Notes: generated by a model from the letters alone, not told the origin. Positions 11,119-22,388 are shown, numbered from the stretch's first letter. The stretch is 64,000 bases of DNA from an uncultured Gammaproteobacteria bacterium (GCA_905181885.1 CAJIZI010000001.1:761765-825764); one strand, 5' to 3'. Numbers and translations: made by a program.

Positions 11119-11130
11119 GTTCTTTAAAAA
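11119..11130 (+). promoter_or_regulatory. boxA-like antitermination site upstream of fusA
   Basis: TGTTCTTTAAAA lies 27 bases before the fusA start. It differs by one base from the boxA TGCTCTTTAAAA in this genome's own 16S leader (28122-28133) and by two from TGCTCTTTAACA before 23S (30239-30250). boxA RNA is bound by NusB and NusE (S10). rpsJ, encoding S10, is downstream in this same transcript. Function is inferred from sequence similarity alone; short A/T-rich matches can arise by chance. Confidence 0.4.
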
Positions 11131-11157
11131 TTATTCATTAACTCAAGAGTACCGATA

Positions 11158-13251
11158 GTGGCACGAAACACTCCTATTGTTCGATACCGTAACATCGGCA
11201 TCATGGCGCATATTGACGCGGGAAAAACGACGACGACTGAACGCGTGCTGTTTTACACCGGAATATCCCATAAAATAGGTGAAGTACATGACGGTGCAGC
11301 TACAATGGATTGGATGGAGCAAGAGCAAGAGCGCGGTATCACTATTACTTCAGCTGCAACTACTTGTTTCTGGTCGGGTATGGATGAACAATTTGAACAG
11401 CATCGTATCAATATTATCGATACGCCAGGTCATGTTGACTTTACAATTGAAGTTGAACGTTCATTAAGAGTACTTGATGGAGCAACAGCAGTTTTCTGTG
11501 CAGTCGGTGGCGTAGAACCTCAATCGGAAACAGTTTGGCGCCAAGCTAATAAATATAACGTCCCAAGAATAGCATTCATCAATAAGATGGATCGGTCAGG
11601 GGCAGACTTCCTACGCGTTATAGAGCAAATTAAAGAGCGTTTATCTGCTCATCCTATCCCAATGCAATTACCAATCGGAGCTGAAGAAAGTTTCGAAGGT
11701 GTAGTTGATCTTGTGCGGATGAAAGCTATTTACTGGAATGAAGACGATTTAGGTGTGACTTACGAAGCCCGTGACATTGCACCAGAAATGCTTGACGAGT
11801 GTATTGCGTACCGTGAGCTGATGATTGAAGCCGCTGCAGAAGCCAATGAAGAGTTAATGGATAAGTATCTTCAAAGTGGCGATCTGACAGAACAAGAAAT
11901 AAAAACAGGTATTCGAATTAGAACGCTTGCTAACCAAATTGTACCATCTTTCTGCGGATCAGCTTTTAAAAATAAAGGTGTTCAGGCCATGCTTGATGGA
12001 GTAGTTGAATACATGCCTTCTCCACAAGATGTTACTGCGATTAAAGGTATAAATGAGGATGACTTGGATGCTGAACGTCATGCAAGTGACGATGAACCGT
12101 TTGCATCGCTAGCTTTTAAAATAGCTACAGATCCTTTCGTTGGTACGTTGACATTCTTCCGTGTTTATTCTGGAGTACTAAAAACAGGCGATGCAGTTTT
12201 TAATCCAATAAAGGGTAAAAAAGAACGAATTGGTCGTATTGTACAAATGCATAGTAATTCACGTGAAGAAATAAGTGAGGTATGTGCAGGTGATATTGCA
12301 GCAGCTATCGGTTTGAAGGATACAACGACTGGAGATACTTTATGTAGCCCAGCTCATAAAATAACACTAGAGAGAATGGAGTTTCCAGAGCCTGTTATTT
12401 CAGTAGCTATAGAGCCAAGAACTCAAGTAGATCAAGAAAAAATGGGTATAGCATTGGGTAAGTTAGCAAAGGAAGATCCTTCCTTTCGCGTATCTACAGA
12501 TGAAGAGTCCGCACAGACAATTATTGCAGGTATGGGTGAGCTTCATTTAGATATTATTGTAGATCGCTTAAGAAGAGAGTTTTCCGTAGATGCCAACGTA
12601 GGTGCACCTCAAGTTGCTTATCGTGAATCTATTCGAAAAACTGTTGAAGCTGAAGGTAAGTTTGTGCGCCAAAGCGGCGGGCGAGGCCAGTATGGCCACG
12701 TTTGGTTACGTTTGGAACCGCAAGAGTCAGGTGCGGGTTATGCCTTTGAAAATGCGACAGTTGGAGGTACGGTTCCAAAAGAATACATTTCTTCTGTAGA
12801 TAAGGGTATACAAGAGCAGATGAAAAATGGTGTAATAGCTGGCTACCCAGTAGAAGATGTCAAGGTGGTTTTGTTTGATGGTTCTTACCATGATGTTGAC
12901 TCAAATGAGATGGCATTTAAGGTTGCTGGATCACTCGGTTTTAGAAATGGTGCGCTTGAAGCAGATCCAGCTCTACTTGAGCCAGTGATGAAGATCGAGG
13001 TGGTAACACCAGAAGAATATATGGGCGATGTTATGGGTGACTTAAACCGTCGTCGAGGCATAGTTGGTGGAATGGAAAGTTCTGCCGGCGGTAAAATAAT
13101 TAGCGCTGAGGTGCCGTTAGCTGAAATGTTTGGCTATGCGACTGATTTACGTTCTGCAACACAAGGTCGAGCAACTTACTCAATGGAATTTGCTCAATAT
13201 GCAGAAACACCTAACAATGTGGCCGAAGCAGTAATAAGTAAAACAAGATAA
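11158..13251 (+). CDS. fusA: Elongation factor G
   Basis: EF-G is the GTPase that drives ribosomal translocation and, with RRF, recycling. The 697-residue protein has the P-loop [10 protein letters not shown] near residue 17, the switch segment [17 protein letters not shown], and NKMDRSGAD, followed by the standard domain II-V order ending in the [10 protein letters not shown] segment. It begins with GTG after a weak AAGAGT ribosome site. Gene order rpsG-fusA-tuf is typical of the str operon. Confidence 0.99.
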   Translation: MARNTPIVRYRNIGIMAHIDAGKTTTTERVLFYTGISHKIGEVHDGAATMDWMEQEQERGITITSAATTCFWSGMDEQFEQHRINIIDTPGHVDFTIEVERSLRVLDGATAVFCAVGGVEPQSETVWRQANKYNVPRIAFINKMDRSGADFLRVIEQIKERLSAHPIPMQLPIGAEESFEGVVDLVRMKAIYWNEDDLGVTYEARDIAPEMLDECIAYRELMIEAAAEANEELMDKYLQSGDLTEQEIKTGIRIRTLANQIVPSFCGSAFKNKGVQAMLDGVVEYMPSPQDVTAIKGINEDDLDAERHASDDEPFASLAFKIATDPFVGTLTFFRVYSGVLKTGDAVFNPIKGKKERIGRIVQMHSNSREEISEVCAGDIAAAIGLKDTTTGDTLCSPAHKITLERMEFPEPVISVAIEPRTQVDQEKMGIALGKLAKEDPSFRVSTDEESAQTIIAGMGELHLDIIVDRLRREFSVDANVGAPQVAYRESIRKTVEAEGKFVRQSGGRGQYGHVWLRLEPQESGAGYAFENATVGGTVPKEYISSVDKGIQEQMKNGVIAGYPVEDVKVVLFDGSYHDVDSNEMAFKVAGSLGFRNGALEADPALLEPVMKIEVVTPEEYMGDVMGDLNRRRGIVGGMESSAGGKIISAEVPLAEMFGYATDLRSATQGRATYSMEFAQYAETPNNVAEAVISKTR

Positions 13252-13277
13252 TGAATATAGTTAAGTGAGGTAGAAGA

Positions 13278-14468
13278 ATGTCCAAAGAAAAATTTGAAAG
13301 AACGAAGCCGCATGTCAACGTAGGAACGATTGGTCACGTTGACCATGGTAAGACGACATTGACAGCAGCAATTACAAAAGTAATGGCGGAAGCTCAAGGT
13401 GGAGAATCAAAGTCATTTGCAGATATTGATAACGCTCCTGAAGAAAGAGAGCGCGGCATTACGATCTCAACCTCACATGTAGAGTATGAAACAGTAAATC
13501 GTCACTACGCTCACGTAGATTGTCCGGGCCATGCTGATTATGTAAAAAACATGATCACAGGTGCTGCACAAATGGACGGTGCGATACTAGTCGTTAATGC
13601 AGCAGATGGTCCAATGCCTCAAACACGTGAGCATATTTTGCTATCACGTCAGGTCGGTGTTCCATATATTGTAGTTTTCATGAATAAAGCTGACATGGTT
13701 GATGATGAAGAGCTCATCGAGTTAGTTGAAATGGAAATCCGCGAGTTACTAGATAAATATGAATTCCCAGGCGATGACACACCAATTATTGTTGGTAGTG
13801 CATTGAAAGCTTTGGAAGGCGACACAAGTGATATTGGTGTTCCATCAATTCTTAAACTTGGCGAAGCTATGGATACATACTTCCCATTACCAGAGCGTGC
13901 GGTCGATGGTGCATTCTTAATGCCGATTGAAGATGTATTCTCAATTTCAGGTCGTGGCACAGTTGTTACAGGTCGTGTTGAGCGCGGTATCGTAAAAGTC
14001 GGCGAAGAGTTAGAAATCGTTGGTATTAAAGATACTCAAAAGACAACATGTACCGGCGTTGAAATGTTCCGTAAATTGCTAGATGAAGGTCAAGCCGGTG
14101 ATAACGTGGGTGTTTTACTACGCGGAACTAAGCGTGAAGATGTAGATCGTGGACAAGTATTATCACATCCAGGCACAATTAATCCGCATACTAAATTTGA
14201 AGCAGAAGTATACATTTTGTCGAAAGACGAAGGTGGACGTCATACTCCTTTCTTTAATGGTTACCGTCCTCAGTTCTACTTTAGAACTACTGACGTAACA
14301 GGTGCATGTGAATTACCGAAAGGTATTGAAATGGTTATGCCTGGTGACAATGTAAAAATGGACGTAACCCTAATCGCACCGATCGCGATGGAAGATGGAT
14401 TACGTTTTGCTATTCGTGAAGGCGGCCGCACAGTTGGTGCTGGTGTCGTTAGTAAAATCACAGAGTAA
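13278..14468 (+). CDS. tuf: Elongation factor Tu
   Basis: EF-Tu delivers aminoacyl-tRNA to the ribosome. The 396-residue protein contains the P-loop GHVDHGKTT near residue 18, switch-1 [21 protein letters not shown] and the complete three-domain structure ending [17 protein letters not shown] sits 8-11 bases before the ATG. Gammaproteobacteria commonly carry a second tuf before secE-nusG-rplK, which would lie upstream of this window. Only seven bases separate its stop from rpsJ. Confidence 0.99.
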   Translation: MSKEKFERTKPHVNVGTIGHVDHGKTTLTAAITKVMAEAQGGESKSFADIDNAPEERERGITISTSHVEYETVNRHYAHVDCPGHADYVKNMITGAAQMDGAILVVNAADGPMPQTREHILLSRQVGVPYIVVFMNKADMVDDEELIELVEMEIRELLDKYEFPGDDTPIIVGSALKALEGDTSDIGVPSILKLGEAMDTYFPLPERAVDGAFLMPIEDVFSISGRGTVVTGRVERGIVKVGEELEIVGIKDTQKTTCTGVEMFRKLLDEGQAGDNVGVLLRGTKREDVDRGQVLSHPGTINPHTKFEAEVYILSKDEGGRHTPFFNGYRPQFYFRTTDVTGACELPKGIEMVMPGDNVKMDVTLIAPIAMEDGLRFAIREGGRTVGAGVVSKITE

Positions 14469-14475
14469 ATAAATA

Positions 14476-14790
14476 ATGGCAACTAACCAAACTATTAGAA
14501 TCCGCTTGAAATCATTCGATCATCGATTGATAGATCAATCGGCCAAAGAAATTGTTGAAACAGCAAAGCGAACTGGAGCTCGGATTAATGGACCTATTCC
14601 ATTGCCGACTAAAAAAGAACGTTTTACAGTTTTGACTTCGCCGCATGTTAATAAGGACGCACGGGATCAATATGAGATCCGTACACATAAACGCCTTATG
14701 GACATTGTTGAGCCTACTGATAAAACAGTAGACGCACTCATGAAACTGGACCTCGCCGCTGGCGTAGATGTTCAGATCAAGCTGAATTAA
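14476..14790 (+). CDS. rpsJ: 30S ribosomal protein S10 / NusE
   Basis: S10 is part of the 30S head and, as NusE, pairs with NusB on boxA RNA and links NusG to the ribosome. The 104-residue protein carries the [12 protein letters not shown] start and [10 protein letters not shown] loop of the family. It begins seven bases after tuf with little Shine-Dalgarno, suggesting coupled translation. There is no room for an E. coli-style S10 leader, so L4-mediated attenuation of that type is absent here. Confidence 0.98.
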   Translation: MATNQTIRIRLKSFDHRLIDQSAKEIVETAKRTGARINGPIPLPTKKERFTVLTSPHVNKDARDQYEIRTHKRLMDIVEPTDKTVDALMKLDLAAGVDVQIKLN

Positions 14791-14805
14791 GAAGGGGCTT
14801 GCTCA

Positions 14806-15438
14806 ATGACTATCGGACTTGTCGGTCGTAAACGAGGAATGACTCGCGTCTTCACTGAAGATGGAGTTTCTACTCCCGTTACCGTAATAGAAATCGAACC
14901 AAATCGTGTCAGCCAATTAAAGACGGTTGAGACAGATGGATACAGTGCTGTTCAAGTTACTGTTGGTTCAAAAAAATCATCACGTGTCACCAAACCTCAA
15001 GCTGGACATTTTGCGAAAGCAGAGTCAGCTTCAGGGCATAAAGTGTGTGAGTTTACTACTGATGCTGACTCTAATTTAGAGTTGGGATCGGAAATTAAAG
15101 TTACTTTATTTGAGGCTGGTCAAGCAATTGATGTCAGCGGTGTAACAAAAGGTAAAGGATTTCAAGGTCCTATGAAGCGCTACGGATTCCGTGGTGGTGA
15201 TGCGACGCATGGTAACTCTATCTCACATCGTTCTGGCGGTTCAATTGGTCAGTGCCAAACACCTGGTCGTGTCTTTAAAGGCAAAAAGATGGCTGGTCAT
15301 ATGGGTGATGTTAAACGTACTTTACAAAACTTATCTATAGTCAGGGTTGATGAAGAACGTAACTTACTACTTGTCAAAGGCTCTGTGCCTGGTGCAAATG
15401 GTGGTGACGTTATTATACGTCCTGCTGTAAAAGCCTAA
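14806..15438 (+). CDS. rplC: 50S ribosomal protein L3
   Basis: L3 is an early assembly protein whose extended loop approaches the peptidyl-transferase centre. The protein has 210 residues. The conserved segments [14 protein letters not shown] and [22 protein letters not shown] are present in order, and the conserved Gln that is often methylated lies in the IGQCQ stretch. It sits 15 bases after rpsJ with a GAAGGGG ribosome site. Confidence 0.98.
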   Translation: MTIGLVGRKRGMTRVFTEDGVSTPVTVIEIEPNRVSQLKTVETDGYSAVQVTVGSKKSSRVTKPQAGHFAKAESASGHKVCEFTTDADSNLELGSEIKVTLFEAGQAIDVSGVTKGKGFQGPMKRYGFRGGDATHGNSISHRSGGSIGQCQTPGRVFKGKKMAGHMGDVKRTLQNLSIVRVDEERNLLLVKGSVPGANGGDVIIRPAVKA

Positions 15439-15459
15439 AAGATTCTTAGGGGAATATTT

Positions 15460-16077
15460 GTGGATCTTAAATTACAATCATTCGATGGAGCAAAAGCCGG
15501 GAAAATTACTGTTTCCGAAGCTATGTTTGATCGTGAATACAATGAACCTATGGTTCACCAAGTAGTAACTGCTTTTTTAGCAGGAGCTAGAGCAGGTACG
15601 CACGCTCAGAAAACACGCTCGGAAGTTCGTGGTGGTGGTCGTAAACCTTTTGCTCAAAAAGGTAGTGGACGTGCACGTGCTGGTACAATCAGAAGTCCAC
15701 TTTGGCGTTCTGGTGGTATTACATTTGCAGCTAAACCGCGTGACTACAGTCAAAAAGTAAACCGTAAGGTTTATCGTAATGCACTGTGTTCAATTTTATC
15801 TGAACTACGTCGTAATGAGAGTTTAGTTATAGTAGATAAAGTGGATTTGGCAACACCTAAGACAAAAGACCTTCTAGCAAAAATAGATGCACTAGGCATC
15901 AAGAATGCACTAATAGTGACAGAAAATGCTGCGGGTAACCTAGCGTTAGCATCACGTAACTTATATGACATTGCTGCAACTGATGCTGCTCATGTAAATC
16001 CAGTTGCACTCTTGCGTTTTGAAAAAGTAGTTATGAGTGAAGAATCTGTTCGCAAGTTAGAGGAGTCTTTACTATGA
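15460..16077 (+). CDS. rplD: 50S ribosomal protein L4
   Basis: L4 lines the exit tunnel and in E. coli represses the S10 operon. The 205-residue protein begins with GTG after TAGGGGA. Its long loop ([24 protein letters not shown]) is the conserved tunnel loop. The gene overlaps rplW by four bases (ATGA), indicating coupled translation. The usual S10-leader target of L4 is missing because rpsJ follows tuf directly. Confidence 0.98.
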   Translation: MDLKLQSFDGAKAGKITVSEAMFDREYNEPMVHQVVTAFLAGARAGTHAQKTRSEVRGGGRKPFAQKGSGRARAGTIRSPLWRSGGITFAAKPRDYSQKVNRKVYRNALCSILSELRRNESLVIVDKVDLATPKTKDLLAKIDALGIKNALIVTENAAGNLALASRNLYDIAATDAAHVNPVALLRFEKVVMSEESVRKLEESLL

Positions 16078-16370
16078 ACTCAGAACGGTTAACAAAAGTA
16101 ATTTTAGGACCAGTCGTCGCAGAAAAAGCAACGCGTGTTGCAGAAAAGCACAACCAGGTCGTACTCAAAGTATTGTCAGATGCTAATAAGTCTGAAATAA
16201 AACAAGCGGTAGAAATGCTGTTCGAAGCAAAAGTTGAATCTGTAACTACGACTAACGTGAAAGGAAAAACTAAACGTACTGGCCAGACTATGGGCAAGAG
16301 AAGCGATTGGAAAAAAGCCTACGTTACATTAGCTGAAGGTTCAGATATTAACTTTGTTGGCTCAGAATAA
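16074..16370 (+). CDS. rplW: 50S ribosomal protein L23
   Basis: L23 sits at the tunnel exit and is the docking site for trigger factor and SRP. The 98-residue protein begins [10 protein letters not shown] and carries the typical [12 protein letters not shown] and [21 protein letters not shown] segments. Its ATG overlaps the rplD stop. Length is normal for bacteria. Confidence 0.97.
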   Translation: MNSERLTKVILGPVVAEKATRVAEKHNQVVLKVLSDANKSEIKQAVEMLFEAKVESVTTTNVKGKTKRTGQTMGKRSDWKKAYVTLAEGSDINFVGSE

Positions 16371-16398
16371 ATTATAGAATACGGATGAGGAATCAGGA

Positions 16399-17226
16399 AT
16401 GGCGTTAAAGAAAGCTAAACCTACATCGGCTGGCCGAAGATTTGTAGTTCAGGTTAAAACTGCAGATTTACATCGTGGTGCACCACATGCACCATTGGTA
16501 GAAAAAAAGGCTAAAACTGGTGGTAGAAATAATGCAGGTCGGATCACGGTTAGACATCGGGGTGGCGGTCACAAACAACGTTATCGCTTAATTGACTTTA
16601 AACGCAATAAAGACGGTATACCAGCAGTTGTCGAACGTATTGAATACGATCCGAACCGTACTGCGCATATTGCTCTACTGAGTTATGCAGATGGTGAGAA
16701 GCTATATATTATTGCACCTAAAGGTATAGTAGCCGGCGATCGCTTAGAATCTGGCGATAATGCAGCAATTCGGGCAGGCAACGCATTGAAACTAGCAGCT
16801 GTTCCATTAGGTAGTACTATTCATTGTATTGAGATGAAACCTGGTAAGGGTGCACAAATCGCACGTAGCGCAGGAAGTAGTGCACAGTTTGTAGCTCGTG
16901 AAAATGGCTATGCTACATTGCGCCTGCGTTCTGGAGAAATGCGTAAAATTCCACTCGAATGTAAGGTAACTATGGGTGAAGTTGGAAACGGTGAGCATTC
17001 ATTAAGATCATTAGGAAAGGCTGGTGCAAGTCGCTGGCGTGGTGTACGTCCAACCGTTCGTGGTGTTGTGATGAACCCAGTTGATCATCCGCATGGTGGT
17101 GGTGAAGGCCGGACTTCAGGAGGTCGACACCCAGTATCACCTTGGGGTATGCCGACTAAAGGCTATAAGACACGTAAAAACAAACGTACTGATAATTTAA
17201 TCGTACGTCGTCGTAACAAGAAATAA
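16399..17226 (+). CDS. rplB: 50S ribosomal protein L2
   Basis: L2 is a core protein near the peptidyl-transferase centre, needed for subunit joining. The 275-residue protein ends with the highly conserved [12 protein letters not shown] segment, including the histidine linked to activity, and a basic tail. AGGAA precedes the ATG by seven to eight bases. It lies in the canonical S10 order between rplW and rpsS. Confidence 0.99.
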   Translation: MALKKAKPTSAGRRFVVQVKTADLHRGAPHAPLVEKKAKTGGRNNAGRITVRHRGGGHKQRYRLIDFKRNKDGIPAVVERIEYDPNRTAHIALLSYADGEKLYIIAPKGIVAGDRLESGDNAAIRAGNALKLAAVPLGSTIHCIEMKPGKGAQIARSAGSSAQFVARENGYATLRLRSGEMRKIPLECKVTMGEVGNGEHSLRSLGKAGASRWRGVRPTVRGVVMNPVDHPHGGGEGRTSGGRHPVSPWGMPTKGYKTRKNKRTDNLIVRRRNKK

Positions 17227-17241
17227 GGCTAGGAATTAAGT

Positions 17242-17517
17242 ATGCCGCGTTCAATTAAAAAGGGTCCATTTATAGACTCTCACCTTGAAAAAAAGGTTTT
17301 AGAAGCAGTAGAAGCTAATAATAAGCGTCCAATCAAAACATGGTCTCGTCGGTCGATGATCATTCCTGACATGATTGGCTTAACAATTGCTGTTCATAAC
17401 GGTAGACAACACCTACCTGTATTCATTACAGAGGATATGGTTGGGCACAAGTTAGGTGAGTTTTCACCTACACGTACCTTTAGAGGCCATATTGCTGATA
17501 AGAAAGTTAAGCGGTAG
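17242..17517 (+). CDS. rpsS: 30S ribosomal protein S19
   Basis: S19 binds S13 in the 30S head near the A-site tRNA. The 91-residue protein carries [11 protein letters not shown] at the N-terminus and [16 protein letters not shown] near the C-terminus, both family signatures. It is placed 15 bases after rplB with AGGAATTAAGT as ribosome site region. Confidence 0.98.
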   Translation: MPRSIKKGPFIDSHLEKKVLEAVEANNKRPIKTWSRRSMIIPDMIGLTIAVHNGRQHLPVFITEDMVGHKLGEFSPTRTFRGHIADKKVKR

Positions 17518-17530
17518 GTAGGGATAAATA

Positions 17531-17863
17531 ATGGCAACGAAAGCAAAATATAGCTATGCACGGATTTCAGCACAAAAAGTTCGTTTAGTAGCCGATCAAA
17601 TTAGAGGCTTGCCTGTTGAAAAGGCAATTAACCTATTAACATTCAGCCCTAAAAAAGCAGCCGTTCTGATGAAAGAGGTGTTAAACTCTGCCATCGCAAA
17701 TGCTGAACATAATGATGGTGCTGATATTGACGAACTCTATGTGTCAGTCGTTATGATTGACGAAGGTTCAACAATGAAAAGAATGTCACCGCGTGCTAAA
17801 GGTCGTGGCAATCGTATCCTTAAACGTACAAGCCACATTACTGTGGTTGTTGACGAAAAGTAA
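17531..17863 (+). CDS. rplV: 50S ribosomal protein L22
   Basis: L22 lines the exit tunnel; its beta-hairpin is a macrolide-contact and arrest-peptide sensor. The 110-residue protein contains [14 protein letters not shown] and the hairpin-loop region [19 protein letters not shown] without insertions or deletions of the kind linked to macrolide resistance. It lies 13 bases after rpsS. Confidence 0.98.
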   Translation: MATKAKYSYARISAQKVRLVADQIRGLPVEKAINLLTFSPKKAAVLMKEVLNSAIANAEHNDGADIDELYVSVVMIDEGSTMKRMSPRAKGRGNRILKRTSHITVVVDEK

Positions 17864-17875
17864 GAGAGAATACTT

Positions 17876-18538
17876 ATGGGACAAAAGGTTCACCCAACTG
17901 GCTTTAGACTTGGTATAATCAAGGATTGGAACTCAATCTGGTATGCCAACTCTGCAGAATTTCCTGGTTTACTAGAAAAAGATCTGAAAGTACGAGCATA
18001 TCTTAAAGATAAGTTATCGCACGCTTCAGTTAGTAAAATTCAAATAGACAGGCCTGCAAAAAACGCTAAAATCACAATTCATACAGCTAGACCTGGAATT
18101 GTAATTGGCAAAAAAGGTGAGGATATCGATAAGCTACGCCGAGAGGTTTCAGCAATTATGGGTGTCCCTGTCAATGTAGGTGTCGAAGAAATTCGAAAAC
18201 CGGAACTTGATGCTACCTTAGTAGCTGAAAGCGTAGCCCAACAGTTAGAGCGTCGGATAATGTTTCGTAGGGCAATGAAACGTGCCGTTACAAACACAAT
18301 GCGTTTAGGTGCAGGTGGAATTCGGATTAATGTTGCAGGCCGTTTAAATGGTGCTGAGATCGCTCGTACTGAATGGTATCGTGAAGGTCGCGTTCCATTA
18401 CATACATTACGTGCAGACATTGATTATGGTACTGCAGAAGCAAACACGACTTACGGCATTATTGGTGTCAAAGTTTGGATTTTTAAAGGCGAAGTATTTG
18501 ACGCGAATGCGCAAACTCCCGCCCCAGTTGAGAAGTAA
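17876..18538 (+). CDS. rpsC: 30S ribosomal protein S3
   Basis: S3 helps form the mRNA entry tunnel and its helicase activity. The 220-residue protein has an N-terminal [13 protein letters not shown], a KH domain with VIGKKGEDI near residue 77, and the C-terminal S3 domain ending with [20 protein letters not shown]. The gap to rplV is 12 bases. Confidence 0.98.
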   Translation: MGQKVHPTGFRLGIIKDWNSIWYANSAEFPGLLEKDLKVRAYLKDKLSHASVSKIQIDRPAKNAKITIHTARPGIVIGKKGEDIDKLRREVSAIMGVPVNVGVEEIRKPELDATLVAESVAQQLERRIMFRRAMKRAVTNTMRLGAGGIRINVAGRLNGAEIARTEWYREGRVPLHTLRADIDYGTAEANTTYGIIGVKVWIFKGEVFDANAQTPAPVEK

Positions 18539-18549
18539 GGTTATAACCA

Positions 18550-18963
18550 ATGTTACAGCCAAAAAGAACGAAATTTAGAAAACAGATGAAGTTGCGTAAC
18601 CGTGGCTTGGCACAACGTGGTGCTAAAGTTAGCTTCGGAGAGTACGGACTAAAGTCTTTAGAGCGTGGTCGTATAACTGCGCGTCAAATTGAAGCGGCGC
18701 GTCGTGCAATGACTCGCTATGTAAAACGTGGTGGAAAAATTTGGATTAGAGTTTTCCCGGATAAGCCAATTACCAGTAAGCCTCTCGAAGTTCGTCAGGG
18801 TAAAGGTAAGGGTAATGTTGAGTATTGGGTTGCTAATGTTCAGCCAGGCCGCATGCTCTATGAAATGGAAGGTGTTGATGAAGATGTTGCGCGTGAAGCG
18901 TTTCGCCTAGCAGCAGCCAAACTTCCTGTTAAAACAACATTCGTAACGCGGGCAGTATTGTAA
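18550..18963 (+). CDS. rplP: 50S ribosomal protein L16
   Basis: L16 organises the A-site tRNA elbow on the 50S subunit. The 137-residue protein begins [14 protein letters not shown] and includes [17 protein letters not shown] and the loop [19 protein letters not shown], whose arginine is a known hydroxylation site in some bacteria. Its stop overlaps the rpmC start in TAATG. Confidence 0.98.
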   Translation: MLQPKRTKFRKQMKLRNRGLAQRGAKVSFGEYGLKSLERGRITARQIEAARRAMTRYVKRGGKIWIRVFPDKPITSKPLEVRQGKGKGNVEYWVANVQPGRMLYEMEGVDEDVAREAFRLAAAKLPVKTTFVTRAVL

Positions 18964-19148
18964 TGAAAGCAACTGAGATAAGAGAAAAATCTGCAGAGGA
19001 GCTCGTGAAAGAGCTAGAGGCTCTTCATAAAGAACAGTTCAACTTACGTATGCAAAATGCAACGGGTCAGTTAACACGCTCTAGTGAAATTAAACGTGTT
19101 CGCCGTGACATTGCTCGTATTAAAACAATATCGAACGAATCGAAATAG
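18963..19148 (+). CDS. rpmC: 50S ribosomal protein L29
   Basis: L29 is a small helical protein beside L23 at the tunnel exit. The 61-residue protein has the family's two-helix plan, with [20 protein letters not shown] followed by [18 protein letters not shown]. The ATG shares a base with the rplP stop (TAATG), so translation is probably coupled. Confidence 0.97.
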   Translation: MKATEIREKSAEELVKELEALHKEQFNLRMQNATGQLTRSSEIKRVRRDIARIKTISNESK

Positions 19149-19157
19149 GGCACTGAT

Positions 19158-19418
19158 ATGAGTGAACAAGAAAATAATATACGTCTAGTGACGGGTCGCG
19201 TTGTAAGCGATAAGATGGATAAGTCAATCACTGTGTTGATAGAGCGTAAAGTACCACATCCAATCTATAAAAAATATGTCAAACGTTCAACGAAGTTACA
19301 TGCGCATGATGAAGAAAACTCATGCAATATTGGAGATGTCGTAAACATAACCTCCACTCGCCCAATGTCTAAGACTAAGTGCTGGAAATTAGTCGACGTT
19401 GTGACGCGTGCCAAGTAA
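19158..19418 (+). CDS. rpsQ: 30S ribosomal protein S17
   Basis: S17 is an early 30S assembly protein with an OB fold. The 86-residue protein contains [36 protein letters not shown] and the terminal [13 protein letters not shown]. It closes the S10 group, nine bases after rpmC. A 29-base gap with TAAGGAG leads to rplN. Confidence 0.98.
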   Translation: MSEQENNIRLVTGRVVSDKMDKSITVLIERKVPHPIYKKYVKRSTKLHAHDEENSCNIGDVVNITSTRPMSKTKCWKLVDVVTRAK

Positions 19419-19447
19419 CACCACTAGTTATATAAGGAGCTTAGACC

Positions 19448-19816
19448 ATGATTCAAATGCAAAGTAGTCTAGATGCCGCAGATAACAGCGGTGCTAAACG
19501 TATAGAGTGTATAAAAGTTTTGGGCGGTTCACATCGTCGGTATGCAGGCATTGGTGATGTTATCAAGGTCACTATCAAGGAAGCTACGCCACGCGGAAAA
19601 GTTAAAAAAGGTGAAGTTCATAACGCAGTAATAGTTAGAACTCGTAAAGGCGTTCGTCGCCCAGATGGTTCGGTTATTCGCTTCGACGGTAATGCGGCAG
19701 TTCTTTTAAATGCTGCGCATCAACCTATTGGTACGCGGATTTTCGGCCCAGTAACACGTGAGCTTCGTGGCGAAAAGTTTATGAAGATTATTTCTTTAGC
19801 GCCTGAAGTGCTATAA
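19448..19816 (+). CDS. rplN: 50S ribosomal protein L14
   Basis: L14 forms an intersubunit bridge and is the contact site of RsfS. The 122-residue protein carries [18 protein letters not shown] and [11 protein letters not shown], hallmarks of the family. It begins the spc gene group. No separate promoter or terminator is visible in the 29 bases after rpsQ, so it is probably co-transcribed with the S10 genes. Confidence 0.98.
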   Translation: MIQMQSSLDAADNSGAKRIECIKVLGGSHRRYAGIGDVIKVTIKEATPRGKVKKGEVHNAVIVRTRKGVRRPDGSVIRFDGNAAVLLNAAHQPIGTRIFGPVTRELRGEKFMKIISLAPEVL

Positions 19817-19832
19817 GTTAGGAGACGCTGAG

Positions 19833-20150
19833 ATGCAAAGATTAAAAACAGGTGATCAAGTTGTCGTTATTACGGGCAAAGATCGTGGAAAACAAGGTGA
19901 GATTACTAACCGTGGGCAGGATGGAAAGTTCTTAGTTCAAGGAATTAATATAGTAAAAAAACACACCAAAGCTAACCCTAATATAGGCAGTACTGGTGGG
20001 ATCCTTGAAAAGGAAATGCCAATTGAAGGTTCAAACCTCGCCTTGCTGAATCCAGCAACAGGTAAAGGTGAGAAAGTTGGTATTAAGGTTTTGGAAGATG
20101 GCCGCAAGGTTCGCGTATTTAAATCAAATGGCGAAGTTGTCGGCGCGTAA
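19833..20150 (+). CDS. rplX: 50S ribosomal protein L24
   Basis: L24 initiates 50S assembly. The 105-residue protein begins with the KOW motif ([21 protein letters not shown], residues 4-24) and continues with the [15 protein letters not shown] segment. In E. coli the rplX-rplE boundary is used for S8 repression; here the gap to rplE is 21 bases. Confidence 0.98.
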   Translation: MQRLKTGDQVVVITGKDRGKQGEITNRGQDGKFLVQGINIVKKHTKANPNIGSTGGILEKEMPIEGSNLALLNPATGKGEKVGIKVLEDGRKVRVFKSNGEVVGA

Positions 20151-20171
20151 GCGACGAATTAGGTAATTACT

Positions 20172-20711
20172 GTGAGCAGATTAAAAGATTTTTACCGTGA
20201 TGATGTAATCAAACAGTTGACTAAACAGTTTGGCTACAAATCCGTAATGGAAGTACCGAGGGTGACAAAGATCACCTTAAACATGGGTGTGGGTGATGCG
20301 CTTACCGATAAAAAGGTATTAGAACACGCCGTTTCTGACATGGAGAAAATTTCAGGTCAGAAAGTAGTTGTCACGAAGGCAAAGAAATCGATCGCTGGTT
20401 TTAAATTGCGTGAAGGGTGGCCCGTTGGTTGTAAGGTTACTCTTCGTGCAGACAGAATGTATGACTTTCTTGACCGGTTGATAACAATATCAATACCAAG
20501 AACACGCGATTTTAGAGGTCTAAACCCTAAATCTTTTGATAAGCAAGGAAACTATAGTATGGGTGTGAAAGAGCAAATCATTTTCCCAGAGATAGAATAC
20601 GATAAAATTGATAAGTTAAGAGGAATGGACATTACGATTACAACGACGGCTAAAACGGCTGAAGAGTCACATGCGTTGTTATCGGCATTTAAATTTCCTT
20701 TTAGAAAATAA
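20172..20711 (+). CDS. rplE: 50S ribosomal protein L5
   Basis: L5 binds 5S rRNA with L18 and touches the P-site tRNA. The 179-residue protein starts with GTG ([10 protein letters not shown]). It has [14 protein letters not shown] and the [16 protein letters not shown] and [11 protein letters not shown] segments. It lies between rplX and rpsN, as in all gammaproteobacteria. Confidence 0.98.
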   Translation: MSRLKDFYRDDVIKQLTKQFGYKSVMEVPRVTKITLNMGVGDALTDKKVLEHAVSDMEKISGQKVVVTKAKKSIAGFKLREGWPVGCKVTLRADRMYDFLDRLITISIPRTRDFRGLNPKSFDKQGNYSMGVKEQIIFPEIEYDKIDKLRGMDITITTTAKTAEESHALLSAFKFPFRK

Positions 20712-20735
20712 ATTATAGGTTGGATGGGATAAGTT

Positions 20736-21041
20736 ATGGCTAAACGATGCATGGTAAATCGCGAAATTAAACGTGAAAAGTTAGTTAAAAAATATGCTGT
20801 TAAACGCGCAGAATTGAAAAAAGAAATGCTGAATCAAGCATTAACATTCGAACAGCGTCAAGATGCAGCTAAAAAGTTTCATGCATTGCCACGGAATTCA
20901 AGTGCTTCACGCATGCGAAACCGTTGTAACATAACTGGTCGTCCGCACGGTTTTTACCGCAAGTTCGGTCTGTCTAGAAATAAACTACGCGAACATGCAA
21001 TGAAAGGTGATATTCCTGGCCTTGTAATGGCTAGTTGGTAA
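20736..21041 (+). CDS. rpsN: 30S ribosomal protein S14 (zinc-free form)
   Basis: S14 assembles late into the 30S head. The 101-residue protein is the long, zinc-free form: it lacks the CxxC pairs of the short zinc form and has the insertion typical of proteobacteria. The C-terminal [21 protein letters not shown] is conserved. This contrasts with the cysteine-rich S4 encoded downstream. Confidence 0.98.
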   Translation: MAKRCMVNREIKREKLVKKYAVKRAELKKEMLNQALTFEQRQDAAKKFHALPRNSSASRMRNRCNITGRPHGFYRKFGLSRNKLREHAMKGDIPGLVMASW

Positions 21042-21072
21042 TCACCGATAGAATTTGTGGAGCTACAATAAA

Positions 21073-21468
21073 ATGAGTATGACAGATCCAATTGCAGATA
21101 TGCTTACGCGCATTCGTAATGCACAGCAAGCTAATAAGACAGAAGTGTCGATGCCATCTTCAAAAGTGAAGATTAGTATCGCAAATGTACTTCATGATGA
21201 AGGCTACATTTCTTCTCACAAAATAAATGAAGTCGATGGCAAAGCAGTACTTACAATTGCATTGAAGTATTTCGATGGCAAAGCCGTAATTTCACAAATA
21301 GATCGTGTCAGTAGACCAGGTCTTAGAGTATATAAAGCAGCTGATGAATTACCAAAAATTATTGCTGGACTTGGTATTGCAGTTATTTCAACATCACAAG
21401 GTGTGATGACAGATCGCAAAGCACGTGCACTTGGTCAGGGCGGTGAAGTCCTGTGTGCCGTTAGCTAG
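21073..21468 (+). CDS. rpsH: 30S ribosomal protein S8
   Basis: S8 binds helix 21 of 16S rRNA and in E. coli represses the spc operon. I start it at the ATG giving [17 protein letters not shown] (131 residues), since GGAG at 21058-21061 precedes it and homologues begin there; an in-frame upstream ATG would add six unsupported residues. The C-terminal [13 protein letters not shown] and GGEVLC segments are normal. Confidence 0.97.
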   Translation: MSMTDPIADMLTRIRNAQQANKTEVSMPSSKVKISIANVLHDEGYISSHKINEVDGKAVLTIALKYFDGKAVISQIDRVSRPGLRVYKAADELPKIIAGLGIAVISTSQGVMTDRKARALGQGGEVLCAVS

Positions 21469-21488
21469 TAATATTTGGAGATTATAGA

Positions 21489-22022
21489 ATGTCACGTATA
21501 GCTAATGCGCCAGTAGAAATACCGGCAGGTGTTGAAGTTGCTTTAAATGGTTCTGAAGTATCTATTAAAGGTACTAAAGGTACTTTAACTCGCAATATAC
21601 ATAGCGATGTAGAAGTAACACAGGAAGGAACTTCTTTAAAGTCATCTGCAATTAATGATGCAAAACAATCGATTGCTCAAGCTGGTACTACTAGAGCGCT
21701 GCTTAACAATATGGTATTGGGTGTCACGCAAGGTTTTGAGAAAAAGCTTACTCTAGTTGGAGTTGGTTACCGTGCTAAAGCACAAGGTAGCAAACTTGAT
21801 CTAACACTAGGCTTTTCGCACCCTGTTCAATATCAGGTCCCAGAAGGAATAAAGATTGAAACACCTAGTCAAACAGAAATTGTTGTCTCAGGTGCTGATA
21901 AACAAAAAGTAGGGCAAGTTGCAGCAGATATTCGTGCGTATCGTTCCCCAGAACCTTATAAAGGCAAAGGTGTACGATACACAGATGAGCATGTCGCTCG
22001 TAAAGACGCTAAGAAAAAATAA
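21489..22022 (+). CDS. rplF: 50S ribosomal protein L6
   Basis: L6 supports the sarcin-ricin loop region. The 177-residue protein has two repeated L6 folds. The conserved [19 protein letters not shown] joins them, and the C-terminal [16 protein letters not shown] is the family signature. TGGAGA precedes the ATG. It is followed by rplR after 12 bases. Confidence 0.98.
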   Translation: MSRIANAPVEIPAGVEVALNGSEVSIKGTKGTLTRNIHSDVEVTQEGTSLKSSAINDAKQSIAQAGTTRALLNNMVLGVTQGFEKKLTLVGVGYRAKAQGSKLDLTLGFSHPVQYQVPEGIKIETPSQTEIVVSGADKQKVGQVAADIRAYRSPEPYKGKGVRYTDEHVARKDAKKK

Positions 22023-22034
22023 GTAGGCAATACA

Positions 22035-22388
22035 ATGGATAAGAAATCATCACGTTTACGCAGAGCTGTTCGTACTCGAGCTAAGATAAAAGAGCTTGAA
22101 TCATACAGATTAACTGTACATAGAACACCGCGCCACATCTATGCACAAATATTATCTCATGACAGCACTAAAGTAATTGCAACTGCATCAACTCTAGATG
22201 CAGAAGTAAAAAAAGAATTGCAAGGTAGCGGCAATACCACTGCAGCAGCAGCTGTTGGTAAAGCAATTGCACTACGCGCATCTGGCGAAGGTGTGACAAC
22301 TGTGTCATTCGATCGCTCTGGTTTTAAATATCATGGTCGAGTGCAAGCACTCGCTGAAGCTGCCCGTGAAAACGGTTTGCAGTTTTAA
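22035..22388 (+). CDS. rplR: 50S ribosomal protein L18
   Basis: L18 attaches 5S rRNA to the large subunit together with L5. The 117-residue protein has the basic, flexible N-terminus ([19 protein letters not shown]), the [14 protein letters not shown] strand and the C-terminal [24 protein letters not shown]. The family match is clear over the whole length. Confidence 0.98.
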   Translation: MDKKSSRLRRAVRTRAKIKELESYRLTVHRTPRHIYAQILSHDSTKVIATASTLDAEVKKELQGSGNTTAAAAVGKAIALRASGEGVTTVSFDRSGFKYHGRVQALAEAARENGLQF

